From contig KI543160.1 in the NCBI GenBank assembly GCA_000496175.1, forward strand, positions 48,790 through 94,509: 45,720 nt of DNA, written 5' to 3'. The notes beneath the pieces were generated by a model. It ran no database searches, was not told where the DNA came from, and saw only the letters and a list, made by a program, of their open reading frames with translations. The position numbers and the translations under genes are program-made. Shown one piece after another: positions 30,752 to 40,241 of this stretch (position 1 is the stretch's first letter; each line of letters begins with the position of its first letter). Origin of the DNA: an uncultured archaeon A07HR67. GTDB lineage: Archaea > Halobacteriota > Halobacteria > Halobacteriales > Haloferacaceae.

Positions 30752-31801
30752 TCAGTCGACCCAGTCGATCGCCGGAGAAAGCTCCAGCGGCACCGCGCCC
30801 TTCTGGTACCCCGTTATCCGGCCGTTCGGACGGGCGCGAAGAACGACCGCGGGCCGGTGTCGAACGTCGGGACGCGCCTTCCGGACCGCCGCCCAGCCGT
30901 CGTCGGAAAAGGACGAACAATCGACGACCAGGGTCGCGCCGCCGCCGTGAGCCGCCAACTGGCCGTCGATTTTCGTCGCCACGGTGTCGCGAACGGCGGC
31001 GACGGGATCGGTCGCCGACCGGGTGGCGACCGGCTGTGGCCGGGTCACCTCAACGAGCGAGGCGGTCCCGGTGTCCGGGTCGGTCGCGCGGAAGTCGAGC
31101 GAGTGGCCGGTCGTCACCTCGATCTCCGGGGTGACCGCGTAGCCCGCGTCTGCGAGCAGTTTTGCGGCCGTGAACTCCGCGATGGTCGCGCTCATGCGAA
31201 CGATATCCATCGAGGTCGACGTGCCGAGTTTTCCCGCCATCGTCTCGCGGTAGTCGTCGAGGGTGCCGGGCCGAAGCAACGATTCGACGTAGCCGGTCGC
31301 CGCGGCGGGCGTCGCGTCCGGAAAGCCGGCGGCGTGGTCGCGGAAGAACGCCCGAGTCGTCTCCGCGCCGTCCTTCGAACAGAACACCGTCAAAAAAAAC
31401 CACGAGACGTGCGGGTACGCGGCGAGCCACGGCTCGTCGTCGTGAAGCCCCGCGAGCAGCTCCCGCTGGGCCCAGCGCGAAACGGGATACGGCACCGCTT
31501 CGAAGCCGTACTTGTCCGTTCGCCAGAGGTCACTCGGCGTCTCCGTGTTGCCGAGCCAGTAGCCGGTGGGGCCGCCGCTCGCGCCCGACGGCGGGTCGGG
31601 GTCGTCGTCGGTCCAGCAGAACAAGCCAAACGAGCCGTCGTCCATGTCGAAGCGGCGGGCCTCGTAACCCGTCGGAGGGCTGAACCACGGGGTGGCGACG
31701 GTCGCGCCGAGGTTCTCGTCGAGGGGGCGTCCGAGCCGCGACCGAACGCGGTTCGCGTCCCACCGGCCGGGCGCGCGCCGGAATCGGAGCGGTTGTGCCA
31801 C
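30752..31801 (-). CDS. DUF5784-like conserved haloarchaeal protein, possible PD-(D/E)XK-like fold
   Basis: Likely GTG start at 31801 (VAQPLRFRRAPGRWDANRVRSRLGRPLDENLG...); EIEVTTGHSLDFRATDPDTGTASLVEVTRPQP. Confidence 0.7.
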   Translation of the reverse strand: MAQPLRFRRAPGRWDANRVRSRLGRPLDENLGATVATPWFSPPTGYEARRFDMDDGSFGLFCWTDDDPDPPSGASGGPTGYWLGNTETPSDLWRTDKYGFEAVPYPVSRWAQRELLAGLHDDEPWLAAYPHVSWFFLTVFCSKDGAETTRAFFRDHAAGFPDATPAAATGYVESLLRPGTLDDYRETMAGKLGTSTSMDIVRMSATIAEFTAAKLLADAGYAVTPEIEVTTGHSLDFRATDPDTGTASLVEVTRPQPVATRSATDPVAAVRDTVATKIDGQLAAHGGGATLVVDCSSFSDDGWAAVRKARPDVRHRPAVVLRARPNGRITGYQKGAVPLELSPAIDWVD

Positions 31802-31968
31802 GGAATCGTTACCGCCTGTGGCGGCTAAGGACTTCCGGTGAGAACGACGTCGTCGGGAAGACAGCCGGGAGACGCCCGGCGAGCCGCGATTCGTTCGGGT
31901 CGACCGCCGTCGGGCGAACAGGGGCGCCGACAGGTATATGACTGAGAATGGTAAAACCAATGCGTACC

Positions 31969-32142
31969 ATGTCAATGGGTGCCTATGACGAGGACGAACA
32001 CGAGCGCCGTGAAGAGAAGACGAGCGTTGTCGACGCGGACTTCGACGCCGACCGGCCGGAGTATTCGGGATCGCTCACCTACGACTCCGGCGATTCCGCG
32101 GAGGCACTCCTCGACAAGTTCCAAGAGCTACAGGACGAGTGA
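31969..32142 (+). CDS. DUF5786-like small acidic protein
   Basis: MSMGAYDEDEHERREEKTSVVDADFDADRPEYSGSLTYDSGDSAEALLDKFQELQDE. Confidence 0.7.
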   Translation: MSMGAYDEDEHERREEKTSVVDADFDADRPEYSGSLTYDSGDSAEALLDKFQELQDE

Positions 32143-32177
32143 GAACGGTGGGCCCGGCGTCTCGTCGTGCCCGACGC

Positions 32178-32849
32178 TCACCGGGTTAACAGAATCGCCG
32201 CCGAACAAACGACCGTGACGGCGAGCACGTGTCCGACGACCGCGACCAGGAGGACCGGCTCGCCGAACAGAAACGGAACCAGCGCGAGCTGTAACACCGA
32301 GAAGCCGATGTTCTCCGCGTCGAGCCGGCGGGCGCTGGCGGCCTCGTTCGGAGAAAGGTCGACGTAGATGGCACGCCAGAGCGCGACGACCGCACTCCAC
32401 CAGGAGGTGCCGATCCGGTAGGTGAGGTCCCAGAGGATCAACAGGGTGAGGTAGACGACCGCGACCGGGGGCTCCGAGCCGAACAACCGGTCGATCAGCG
32501 TCCCGTTCCAGACGAACAGGTAGGTGATGAGCGCGATGAACGCCAACACGCCCAACACGATCTCGATGCTGGATCCGAACAGGAGCCGTTTGTGTTCGGG
32601 CGGCGTCGACAACAGCCGGTTTCGCGCGCCGAGTCGGTGCATCTCGACGCTGCCGATCGCGGCGACGAGCACCGCCGCCGTCCCCGCGATCACCGCGTTC
32701 CACAGCCCGTAGTACCAGCCGAGCACGAGGACGCCGACCTCGAAGAGGAGAAACTGGATGGCGACCGCCAGCGTCCGCGGAACGGACAGCCCCGGGATCC
32801 CGCCCACGAGGCTCTCGTACACCCACGTCTCGCCGTAACTCCGGCTCAC
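32178..32849 (-). CDS. Multi-TM membrane protein, conserved haloarchaeal
   Basis: GTG start at 32849 overlapping the upstream gene's stop; five or more hydrophobic helices. Confidence 0.65.
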   Translation of the reverse strand: MSRSYGETWVYESLVGGIPGLSVPRTLAVAIQFLLFEVGVLVLGWYYGLWNAVIAGTAAVLVAAIGSVEMHRLGARNRLLSTPPEHKRLLFGSSIEIVLGVLAFIALITYLFVWNGTLIDRLFGSEPPVAVVYLTLLILWDLTYRIGTSWWSAVVALWRAIYVDLSPNEAASARRLDAENIGFSVLQLALVPFLFGEPVLLVAVVGHVLAVTVVCSAAILLTR

Positions 32850-33826
32850 GAGATGGTCCCCTCCTCGAGACGCTGACCGCCCGCGGAGCCGTCTTCGACG
32901 GCGTCCGACTCCGCCGTGTCGTCTCCACCGTCCGTCTCGTCGATCGTTCTGGCGACGGCGAGTTCGAACGGCGTGCGGTCCACGGGGACGAGGTCGCGAA
33001 TGCGTTCGTCCTCGACGATCACGGTGTTGCTGAGCCCTTCCACGAGCGAGCGGGCCAGATACGGGTTCACGTCGGTGACCAGCCGGAGCCAGCGGGCGGA
33101 CAGCCCCGGGCTCAACACGGGCACCCGGATGATCCGGAGGCCGTGGCCGAACTGCCGGCGTGTCCGACGGAGGATCTCGGCGTACGTCAACACGTCCGGA
33201 CCGCCGATCTCGTACGTTTCGCCCGCCGTGTCGGGGACGTCGAGCGTGCCGGCGAGGTAGGCGATCACGTCGTCGATCGCGATCGGCTGACAGAGGGTGT
33301 CGACCCACTTTGGCGTGACCATCACCGGCAGTCGGCTCGCGAGCCCGCGGATCACCTCGAAGCTCGCGCTTCCCGCGCCGATGACGATCGCGGCCCGCAG
33401 GGTGGTCAGCGCGTACGATCCCTCGGCGAGGACGCGCTCGACCTCGCGGCGCGATTGGAGGTGTTCCGAGAGTCCCTCACGGTCCTCGCCGAGTCCCCCG
33501 AGGTAGACGACGCGGGAGAGACCGGCCGCGGAGGCCGCCTCGGCGAAGTTTCGCGCGCAGTTGCGGTCTCGTTCCTCGTAGCCGGGACCACCGTCCATCG
33601 AGTGGACGAGGTAGTACGCGGCGTCGACGGAGTCGGACCCGATTCGAAACGCCGGCGGGAGCGTCTCCGGCTCCAACAGGTCTCCCTCGACGACGTGGAC
33701 GTCCGACGGTGGCTGATAACCGTCGGCGTCGCGGACGAGCGCCACGACCTCGTGGCCGCGATCGAGCAGCGTCGGGATCAGTCGACCGCCGACGAACCCG
33801 GTCGCACCGGTGACGAGAACGCGCAT
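32846..33826 (-). CDS. NAD(P)-binding atypical SDR / NDUFA9-like protein
   Basis: MRVLVTGATGFVGGRLIPTLLDRGHEVVALVR. Confidence 0.88.
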   Translation of the reverse strand: MRVLVTGATGFVGGRLIPTLLDRGHEVVALVRDADGYQPPSDVHVVEGDLLEPETLPPAFRIGSDSVDAAYYLVHSMDGGPGYEERDRNCARNFAEAASAAGLSRVVYLGGLGEDREGLSEHLQSRREVERVLAEGSYALTTLRAAIVIGAGSASFEVIRGLASRLPVMVTPKWVDTLCQPIAIDDVIAYLAGTLDVPDTAGETYEIGGPDVLTYAEILRRTRRQFGHGLRIIRVPVLSPGLSARWLRLVTDVNPYLARSLVEGLSNTVIVEDERIRDLVPVDRTPFELAVARTIDETDGGDDTAESDAVEDGSAGGQRLEEGTIS

Positions 33827-33913
33827 ACGACCTTCAGGGCCGGCACGATTATAAGCCTCCGCACGCCGGAAGCCAACCGGTCGATAGAATAACCCTCGCA
33901 CTCATCGACGGGT

Positions 33914-34825
33914 ATGAACGCTGGCGAGTTCGAGCCGGTGCGAGGCGTGCCGGACCTGTACGTCCACGACACGGGAATGTTCGAAACCGACGAGTACGGC
34001 TCCGTGTACGTGTACGACGCCGACCGGCCGGCCGTGATCGACACCGGCACCGGGGCGAACCGCGAGGCGTTGTTCGAGACGATCGACGCAATTGGGATCG
34101 ACCGCGACGAGTTGGCGTGGATCGTTCCGACGCACGCACACCTCGACCACGCGGGAGGGGCCGGTCACCTCGCGAGACGATACCCGAACGCCGAGGTTGT
34201 CGTTCCCGAGAAGGGGGTCCGCCATCTCGTCGATCCCGAGGCGCTCGTCGCGGGCACCAAGTCCGCGGTGCGGGACCAGTGGCGGCACTACGCAGAGCCG
34301 GCACCGATCCCCGAATCGCGGGTCACGGGAGTGGGCGAGGGCGATCGGATCGATCTGGGCGACCGGAGGCTCGTCGTTCACGAGGCGCCGGGACACGCGC
34401 CACACCACGCCGTGTACCACGAGCCCGACACCGGAGTGGTGTTCACCGCCGACGCCGCCGGAATCTACGTTCCCGAAGCCGGCGTGGTTCGACAGACGAC
34501 GCCGCCGCCGCAGTTCGACTTAGACCAGTGTTTGCGCGACCTCGAAGCGATCGCCGGCCTGTGTCCCGACTACCTGTGTTTCGCCCACTTCGGGCCGCGC
34601 GAGTACGATCCCGACCTGATCGGAGAAGCAAAACGCGCCTACGTAGAGTGGGTGGAGGCGGTCCGCGTCAAGCGCACCGAGTTGGACGGCGACGACGCGG
34701 TTGTCGACCACTTCGAGGCGACGAGCAGGGACGTCGAGTTCTGGAACCCGGAGCGGGCGCGTGCCGACGCGAGCCTGAACGCGCGAGGCGTGTTGGAGTA
34801 CCTCGACCGGGTAGAAACGCCCTAA
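33914..34825 (+). CDS. MBL-fold metallo-hydrolase
   Basis: PTHAHLDHAGG, EAPGHAPHHAVYHEPDTGVVFTADAAG. Confidence 0.92.
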   Translation: MNAGEFEPVRGVPDLYVHDTGMFETDEYGSVYVYDADRPAVIDTGTGANREALFETIDAIGIDRDELAWIVPTHAHLDHAGGAGHLARRYPNAEVVVPEKGVRHLVDPEALVAGTKSAVRDQWRHYAEPAPIPESRVTGVGEGDRIDLGDRRLVVHEAPGHAPHHAVYHEPDTGVVFTADAAGIYVPEAGVVRQTTPPPQFDLDQCLRDLEAIAGLCPDYLCFAHFGPREYDPDLIGEAKRAYVEWVEAVRVKRTELDGDDAVVDHFEATSRDVEFWNPERARADASLNARGVLEYLDRVETP

Positions 34826-34854
34826 ACCCCACGTCACCTACCCCGATCCAACTG

Positions 34855-35460
34855 ATGGGCATCTTCGATACGATTCGCGCCGTGCTCGGGACGAGCGCCG
34901 AGACGGACGCGACCCGCGACGCCGACCCCGAGGACCTCTTCGGCATGTCGACGGCGTACATGACGATGGAAGCGGACCTCGGCTACGACCACGCCGGAGA
35001 GGCGGCGTTGTGTTTCTCCGGGGTCGACAGCACCCGCTTCGACGACGCCGTCGCGATGGTCGAGGAGATTCTCGAGGCGGGCGAGATCGAAACCGGAACC
35101 GGATTCCACCGGCACGAGGACGACCACGGCTACCACTGGTTCGTACTCGAGGACGACGATCCCGAAGATCTCGTGACGAGCGTCCACTTCGCGGCCGACC
35201 AGTTCATAGAGGAGGGGTTCGGCTCGCGGCTCCTCGCGGCGGTGTTCGGGTTTGCGAACGCGGACGGGCGCGCCTACTGGATCTACTCGTTCCGTCGCGG
35301 CGCGTACTATCCGTTCGCGCCGGACGGGACGAACAGCCGGAACCAGCGGGCCGAATTCAAGCTCCAGTCGGTGCTCGACGGAGAACTCGAAATCGAGAAC
35401 GACGAGTCCTACTGGTATCCGTTGTGGCCGGACGCCCCCGGGCGACACCCGTGGGAGTGA
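34855..35460 (+). CDS. pspAB: PspA-associated protein PspAB-like
   Basis: MGIFDTIRAVLGTS...AEFKLQSVLDGELEIENDESYWYPLWPDAPGRHPWE. Confidence 0.65.
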   Translation: MGIFDTIRAVLGTSAETDATRDADPEDLFGMSTAYMTMEADLGYDHAGEAALCFSGVDSTRFDDAVAMVEEILEAGEIETGTGFHRHEDDHGYHWFVLEDDDPEDLVTSVHFAADQFIEEGFGSRLLAAVFGFANADGRAYWIYSFRRGAYYPFAPDGTNSRNQRAEFKLQSVLDGELEIENDESYWYPLWPDAPGRHPWE

Positions 35461-35464
35461 TCGG

Positions 35465-35983
35465 ATGGAGACGGACGGGTCGGAGACAGACCGGCAGGGC
35501 CGAGCGGACGGCGCCCGGGACGCAGACGGACGCAAGCGGCTCCTTCGTGGCGTCGCCGTACAGGCGGCGGCGCTGAGCGCCGCAGTCCACCTGTTGTGGG
35601 CGTGGCCGCGTCTGGCCGATCCCGTCGACCCGCGGCCGTATCTCTTCGTTCTCGCGGCCGGCTTCACCACGGTCGTCGCGGTCGCAACGGTTCGGTCCGA
35701 CGAGTACCGGCGGCTGTACGCGTTGGGCGCGGGAACGCTCGCCGTATACCTGGTCGGCTACGCCGGCTGGCACGGCAGAGCGACGGCGACAGCGCTGGCG
35801 GCCGACCCGCTCGCGATCGTCGGAAAGGTCGCCGAAGCCGTCGGCGTGGTCGCGTTTCTCGGGCTCTACCGGCTCGCTCCGCCGACGAGCGTCGTCGTGG
35901 CGCGCCGGAGAGATCGGACGGGAGCCGCCGACGGCGACGCCGGCGAGCCGGACGACACGACTGGCGAGGGGTCGACGGAGTGA
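35465..35983 (+). CDS. Four-TM membrane protein, conserved haloarchaeal
   Basis: Hydrophobic helices in a 172-aa ORF following pspAB. Confidence 0.6.
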   Translation: METDGSETDRQGRADGARDADGRKRLLRGVAVQAAALSAAVHLLWAWPRLADPVDPRPYLFVLAAGFTTVVAVATVRSDEYRRLYALGAGTLAVYLVGYAGWHGRATATALAADPLAIVGKVAEAVGVVAFLGLYRLAPPTSVVVARRRDRTGAADGDAGEPDDTTGEGSTE

Positions 35984-36026
35984 CCCACCGCCACCGCTTA
36001 TTACCAGCGCCACGGATCGAGAGATA

Positions 36027-36659
36027 GTGAGCGACACCTATCGCACGGTCGCGGGACGAGCGACGACGGCGTTCGAGGTCCGAGGCTCCGAGTTTCTCGG
36101 TCACGTCGCTCCTGCCGACACCGTCGCGGAGGCGGAGGCGTTCGTCGAGACCGTCGGGACGGAGTACGACGACGCCACACACAACGTCCCGGCGTATCGG
36201 GTGCCGGCCGGCGCCGCCTCCGAGCGAACGCCCGGCGACGGGGTGATGCTTCGGGAGTACAGCGACGACGACGGCGAGCCGGGTGGGTCGGCGGGAAAGC
36301 CGGCGTTGAACGTGCTCGAGAAACGCGAGGTTCGCAACGTCGTCGCGGTGGTCACGCGATACTACGGCGGGACGAACCTCGGCGTCGGGGGGCTCGCTCG
36401 CGCGTACTCCCGGGCGGTCACGGACGCGCTCGACGAGGCGGGCGTAATCGAGGAGCGGCCACACCGGCGGCTCGTCGTACGGACCGGCTACGACGACTCC
36501 GGGACGGTCCGCGGGGTGATCGAGTCGTCCGGCGCGGGGTTCGACGCCGACTACGACGAGCGGGTCCGGTTCGAGCTCCGGCTTCCGACGGCCGAGGTCG
36601 AGTCGCTGGTCGAGCGGCTCAACGACGCGACGAGCGGCCGGGTCGAGATCGACCGGTGA
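36027..36659 (+). CDS. YigZ/IMPACT family protein
   Basis: GSEFLGHVAPADTVAEAEAFV...DDGEPGGSAGKPALNVLEKREVRNVVAVVTRYYGGTNLGVGGLARAYSRAV; GTG start. Confidence 0.9.
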   Translation: MSDTYRTVAGRATTAFEVRGSEFLGHVAPADTVAEAEAFVETVGTEYDDATHNVPAYRVPAGAASERTPGDGVMLREYSDDDGEPGGSAGKPALNVLEKREVRNVVAVVTRYYGGTNLGVGGLARAYSRAVTDALDEAGVIEERPHRRLVVRTGYDDSGTVRGVIESSGAGFDADYDERVRFELRLPTAEVESLVERLNDATSGRVEIDR

Positions 36660-36802
36660 GCCGCGGTGGGCGAGGGCTGACAGCCGACGCGACAGGCGTT
36701 CCCGCGGCGGGGCGTCGTGCTCCCGTCCAGTGCGCCGCGGGGCGGTGGTCAGCGCACGCCGGGTCTGGCTCGGCATCGCATATAACCGCTGAGACGAGAC
36801 CG

Positions 36803-38428
36803 TTAGGTGAACTTCCGGACGGTCATCTCCAGCGTGTCGAGGTCGAGGATCGGCGCGTAGCCGGCGTCGGGGTCGATGTTGACGGATTTCTGGAAATCCG
36901 TTTGGGCCTGCCAGCAGCCCGAGTTGACCGCGAGCACGTCGTGGTACTTGCCCCAGCCGAGCTTGTGGACGTGGCCGGTGTGAAACACGTCGGGGACGTC
37001 CTCGATCACGAGGTAGTCGCGGTCCTCCGGAGCGATTCTGGTGTGACCGCCGAACTGCGGAGCGACGTGGCGTTTTTTCAACAGCTGGTACATCGCCTTG
37101 TGCGGCTCGTCGTAGCTCGCCTTCTCGTCGGGAAGCTCGGCGATCACCTCGTCGAGCGAGACGCCGTGGTACATCAACACCTCGACGCCCTCGACGGAGA
37201 CCGTCGCCGGGTTCGAGACGATCCGGGCGTCGTGGACGTCTAAGATGTCTCGGATCTCCTCGGAGAATCCGGGTTGTGGCTCCGCGAGCCGGACGGCGTC
37301 GTGGTTGCCGGGGATCATCACGATCTCGGTGTCGCTCGGGACCTGCGCGAGGTACTCCGCGAACAGTTCGTACTGTTCGTAGATGTCGACGACGTCGAGC
37401 TCCTCGTCTTGATCCGGGTAGACGCCGACTCCCTCGACCATGTCGCCGGCGATGAGCAGGTACTCCACGGGCGCGGCCTCCGGCGTGTGGAGCCAATCGG
37501 TAAACCGGGTCCACGCGTCGGCAACGAACTCGTCGCTCCCGACGTGGATGTCGGAGATCAGCGCCGCCTGAACGTGGCGGTCGGCTCCGCCGGTCGGGTG
37601 GGTTCGCGGAACGTCGGGAAAGTGGAGCGAGTCGGCGAAGAGCAGCCCCGCGTCGTCGGCGAGCGTCCCCTCGACCGCGAGACACTCGTCGAAGAGAATC
37701 TCGTCGACGACGTCCGCGAGCCGCTTGTCTTTCATTACCAACACCGGGAACGTTCCGGTGGTGTCTTCGAGTTCGATGAGCCAGTGGCCCGACTTGGTGG
37801 ACCGCACGTCGTTCACCAGCCCGATTATCGCGGCGTCGCTGCCGCCGGGCATGTCCGCGATGGCCTCCGCCGGACGGTGGTTGACGCGGCCGCGAAGCAG
37901 CGTCGAGAGCCGCTCGTATCGGTCACGGAAGGTTCGGACGAAGTCGGCGTACTCGCCGGTGCCCGTGCTGTGACCGGTCATGTCGTTGCCGACCTCGAGT
38001 TCGCGGCGCGACGGGTCGCGGTCGTGGGCGACGTGGGAGCCGTCGGGTCGATCCGGCTCCGCGGTCGCGGCAGCGTCGGCGGATCCGGCTATGTCCGAAG
38101 ACCGCTCGTCTTCATGTGGAGCGGTCGAGTCGACCGCCTCGCCGGCCGCAGACCCCTCCGTTTCGACTGGAGATTCGACCGATTTAGCGGCTGTCGCCGG
38201 CGAAGTGGCGTCGGCAGACCGGTCGGTCGAGGCCGCTCGTCCGTCGACGACCGCCCGGACGTGGTCGACGGTGATCCGAAGCGCAGCGTCGGGAGCGTGC
38301 TCGACGACGGCCTCGATCGCGGCGGCGGCGTCGTCTGCGCCCGCCAGAAGGGTCACTGCCTCGCGTTCGGCGTTGTATCCGTGGGCGGCGAGTTCGCTGA
38401 CGACCCGAGCGTTCGACTCCAGTGACAC
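36803..38428 (-). CDS. DNA polymerase D small subunit (DP1), calcineurin-like
   Basis: ISDIHVGSDEF, IAGDMVEGVGVYPDQ, MIPGNHDAVR, FHTGHVHKLG; GTG start at 38428. Confidence 0.95.
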   Translation of the reverse strand: MSLESNARVVSELAAHGYNAEREAVTLLAGADDAAAAIEAVVEHAPDAALRITVDHVRAVVDGRAASTDRSADATSPATAAKSVESPVETEGSAAGEAVDSTAPHEDERSSDIAGSADAAATAEPDRPDGSHVAHDRDPSRRELEVGNDMTGHSTGTGEYADFVRTFRDRYERLSTLLRGRVNHRPAEAIADMPGGSDAAIIGLVNDVRSTKSGHWLIELEDTTGTFPVLVMKDKRLADVVDEILFDECLAVEGTLADDAGLLFADSLHFPDVPRTHPTGGADRHVQAALISDIHVGSDEFVADAWTRFTDWLHTPEAAPVEYLLIAGDMVEGVGVYPDQDEELDVVDIYEQYELFAEYLAQVPSDTEIVMIPGNHDAVRLAEPQPGFSEEIRDILDVHDARIVSNPATVSVEGVEVLMYHGVSLDEVIAELPDEKASYDEPHKAMYQLLKKRHVAPQFGGHTRIAPEDRDYLVIEDVPDVFHTGHVHKLGWGKYHDVLAVNSGCWQAQTDFQKSVNIDPDAGYAPILDLDTLEMTVRKFT

Positions 38429-38519
38429 GGAAGAGTTGTGGGGAGAGCACGTCAAAATCGTTCCGGAGCCGGGCGGTCGGACGCGACCGAGCGGTGGCGT
38501 GATCGCCGAACGAATCCGT

Positions 38520-40241
38520 TCACCGATCCCGTTCGAAGGCGTCGGCGAACGTCGCCTCGGGCACGGAGAGCACCGTCGGCCGACCGTGTGGACACGCGAA
38601 CGGCCGCTCACACTCGTCGAGCCGGTCGAGAAGCGAGCGGATCGCGGCCGCGTCGATCGCGTCGCCCCGTTTCAGCGACGGGTGACACGCCAGGTCCGCC
38701 AGCAGGCGCTCGCGGGCGTCGCGCGGCGACGGTCCAGAGGAGAACGCCGCGAGGGCGTCTCGGACGGCTCCGGCGTCGGCCGCCCGGCCGAACGGGGCCG
38801 GCACGGTGCGGACCCGGACGGTCCCGCCGCCGAACGGCTCGGTCCCGAATCCGAGCGACGCGAGAACGTCGGCGTGTGCCTCCGCGGCCGCCGCCTCTTC
38901 TGCCGACAACGAGACGGTCGCCGGCGGGTCGAGCGTGGCGGTCGGAACCGGCTCGTCCTCGAACGCGCGGGCGAGCCGCTCGTAGTTCACCCGCTCGTGG
39001 GCGGCGTGCGCGTCGAGCACGAGCAGCTCGTCGTCGGCCTCCACGAGCGCGTAGAGGTCACGGAACGTCCCGATCGGCTCCGCGTCCGCGAACGCCGCCG
39101 CCCGGGAGCCGTCGGCCTCGCCGACCGGCTCGAGCGCGGCGTCGAGGTCGGTAGCGACGTCGGCCCGCCGCCGAAGGTCCGCGCCGGTGAGCGCGTCGGC
39201 GACGACCGACTCGACCGCGTCAGCGACCGCGTCGGCGTCGCGAAGTCCGACCTCGCGTTTCGCCGGGTGAACGTTCGGGTCGACTCGATCGGGCGGAACC
39301 GCGACATCGACGGCGGCGACCGGCTCGCGGCCGTCCGGCAGCAGCCGACCGTAGCCGGCCCGCACCGCGCCGGTCAGCCGGTCATCGCGCACGGGACGGC
39401 CGTTCACCGAGACCCGGAGGTGATCGCGTGCCGCCCGGGTGACGGAGGGATACGCGAGCGCCCCCGTGACGGCCACGTCGATTGCGTCGCCGCCGTCTGA
39501 CGCGGCGCCGGCCGACGCGGGGTCGACCGCGACGCTCGCCGAGAGCTCGGTCGCCTGGCTCGCCGTCTCCCGGTCGTACACGCCGAGCAGGGCGTCTGTG
39601 ACGCCGGTGCCCGGCGTCGAAAGCGTCGTCGACCCGTCGTGGTCGAGCGTGAACGCGACCGTCGGGGTCGCGAGCGCGTAGTCGGCGACGAGCCCGGAGA
39701 TGCGCGCGAATTCCGCGCGGGTGCCGGCGAGCGCCTCGCGGCGTGCTGGCCGCGTGGCGAACAGATCTCTGACGACGACGGTCGTTCCGCGGGCGCGGCC
39801 GGCGTCGGTGACTGCGGGGCTCGCCTCTCGTCCCGAGCCGACGACGACGCGGGTTCCGACCGCGCCGCCGTCGTTGGTCGTGAGTTCGAGTCGGGCGGCG
39901 TCGGCGACCGCGGCGAGCGCTTCGCCACGAAAGCCGAGCGAGCCGACGCCGACGGGGTCCGCGTCGGGCGCGAGCTTGCTCGTCGCGTGGCGTTCGACCG
40001 CGAGCCGGGCGTCCCCGCGGGCCATGCCGTGGCCGTCGTCGGCAACGCGGATCCGGTCGGTTCCGTCCCCGTCGACCGCGATCTCGACCCGCGACGCGCC
40101 GGCGTCGAGCGCGTTGTCGACCAGCTCGGCGACGACCCGCGCCGGCCGGGTGATCACCTCGCCGGCGGCGATCCGGTCGACGGTAGCCGGGTCGAGCCGG
40201 CGAACGGTGTCGGCGTCGCCCGCGTCTCGCTCAGTCGTCAT
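38520..40241 (-). CDS. mutL: DNA mismatch repair protein MutL
   Basis: [48 protein letters not shown]. Confidence 0.95.
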   Translation of the reverse strand: MTTERDAGDADTVRRLDPATVDRIAAGEVITRPARVVAELVDNALDAGASRVEIAVDGDGTDRIRVADDGHGMARGDARLAVERHATSKLAPDADPVGVGSLGFRGEALAAVADAARLELTTNDGGAVGTRVVVGSGREASPAVTDAGRARGTTVVVRDLFATRPARREALAGTRAEFARISGLVADYALATPTVAFTLDHDGSTTLSTPGTGVTDALLGVYDRETASQATELSASVAVDPASAGAASDGGDAIDVAVTGALAYPSVTRAARDHLRVSVNGRPVRDDRLTGAVRAGYGRLLPDGREPVAAVDVAVPPDRVDPNVHPAKREVGLRDADAVADAVESVVADALTGADLRRRADVATDLDAALEPVGEADGSRAAAFADAEPIGTFRDLYALVEADDELLVLDAHAAHERVNYERLARAFEDEPVPTATLDPPATVSLSAEEAAAAEAHADVLASLGFGTEPFGGGTVRVRTVPAPFGRAADAGAVRDALAAFSSGPSPRDARERLLADLACHPSLKRGDAIDAAAIRSLLDRLDECERPFACPHGRPTVLSVPEATFADAFERDR

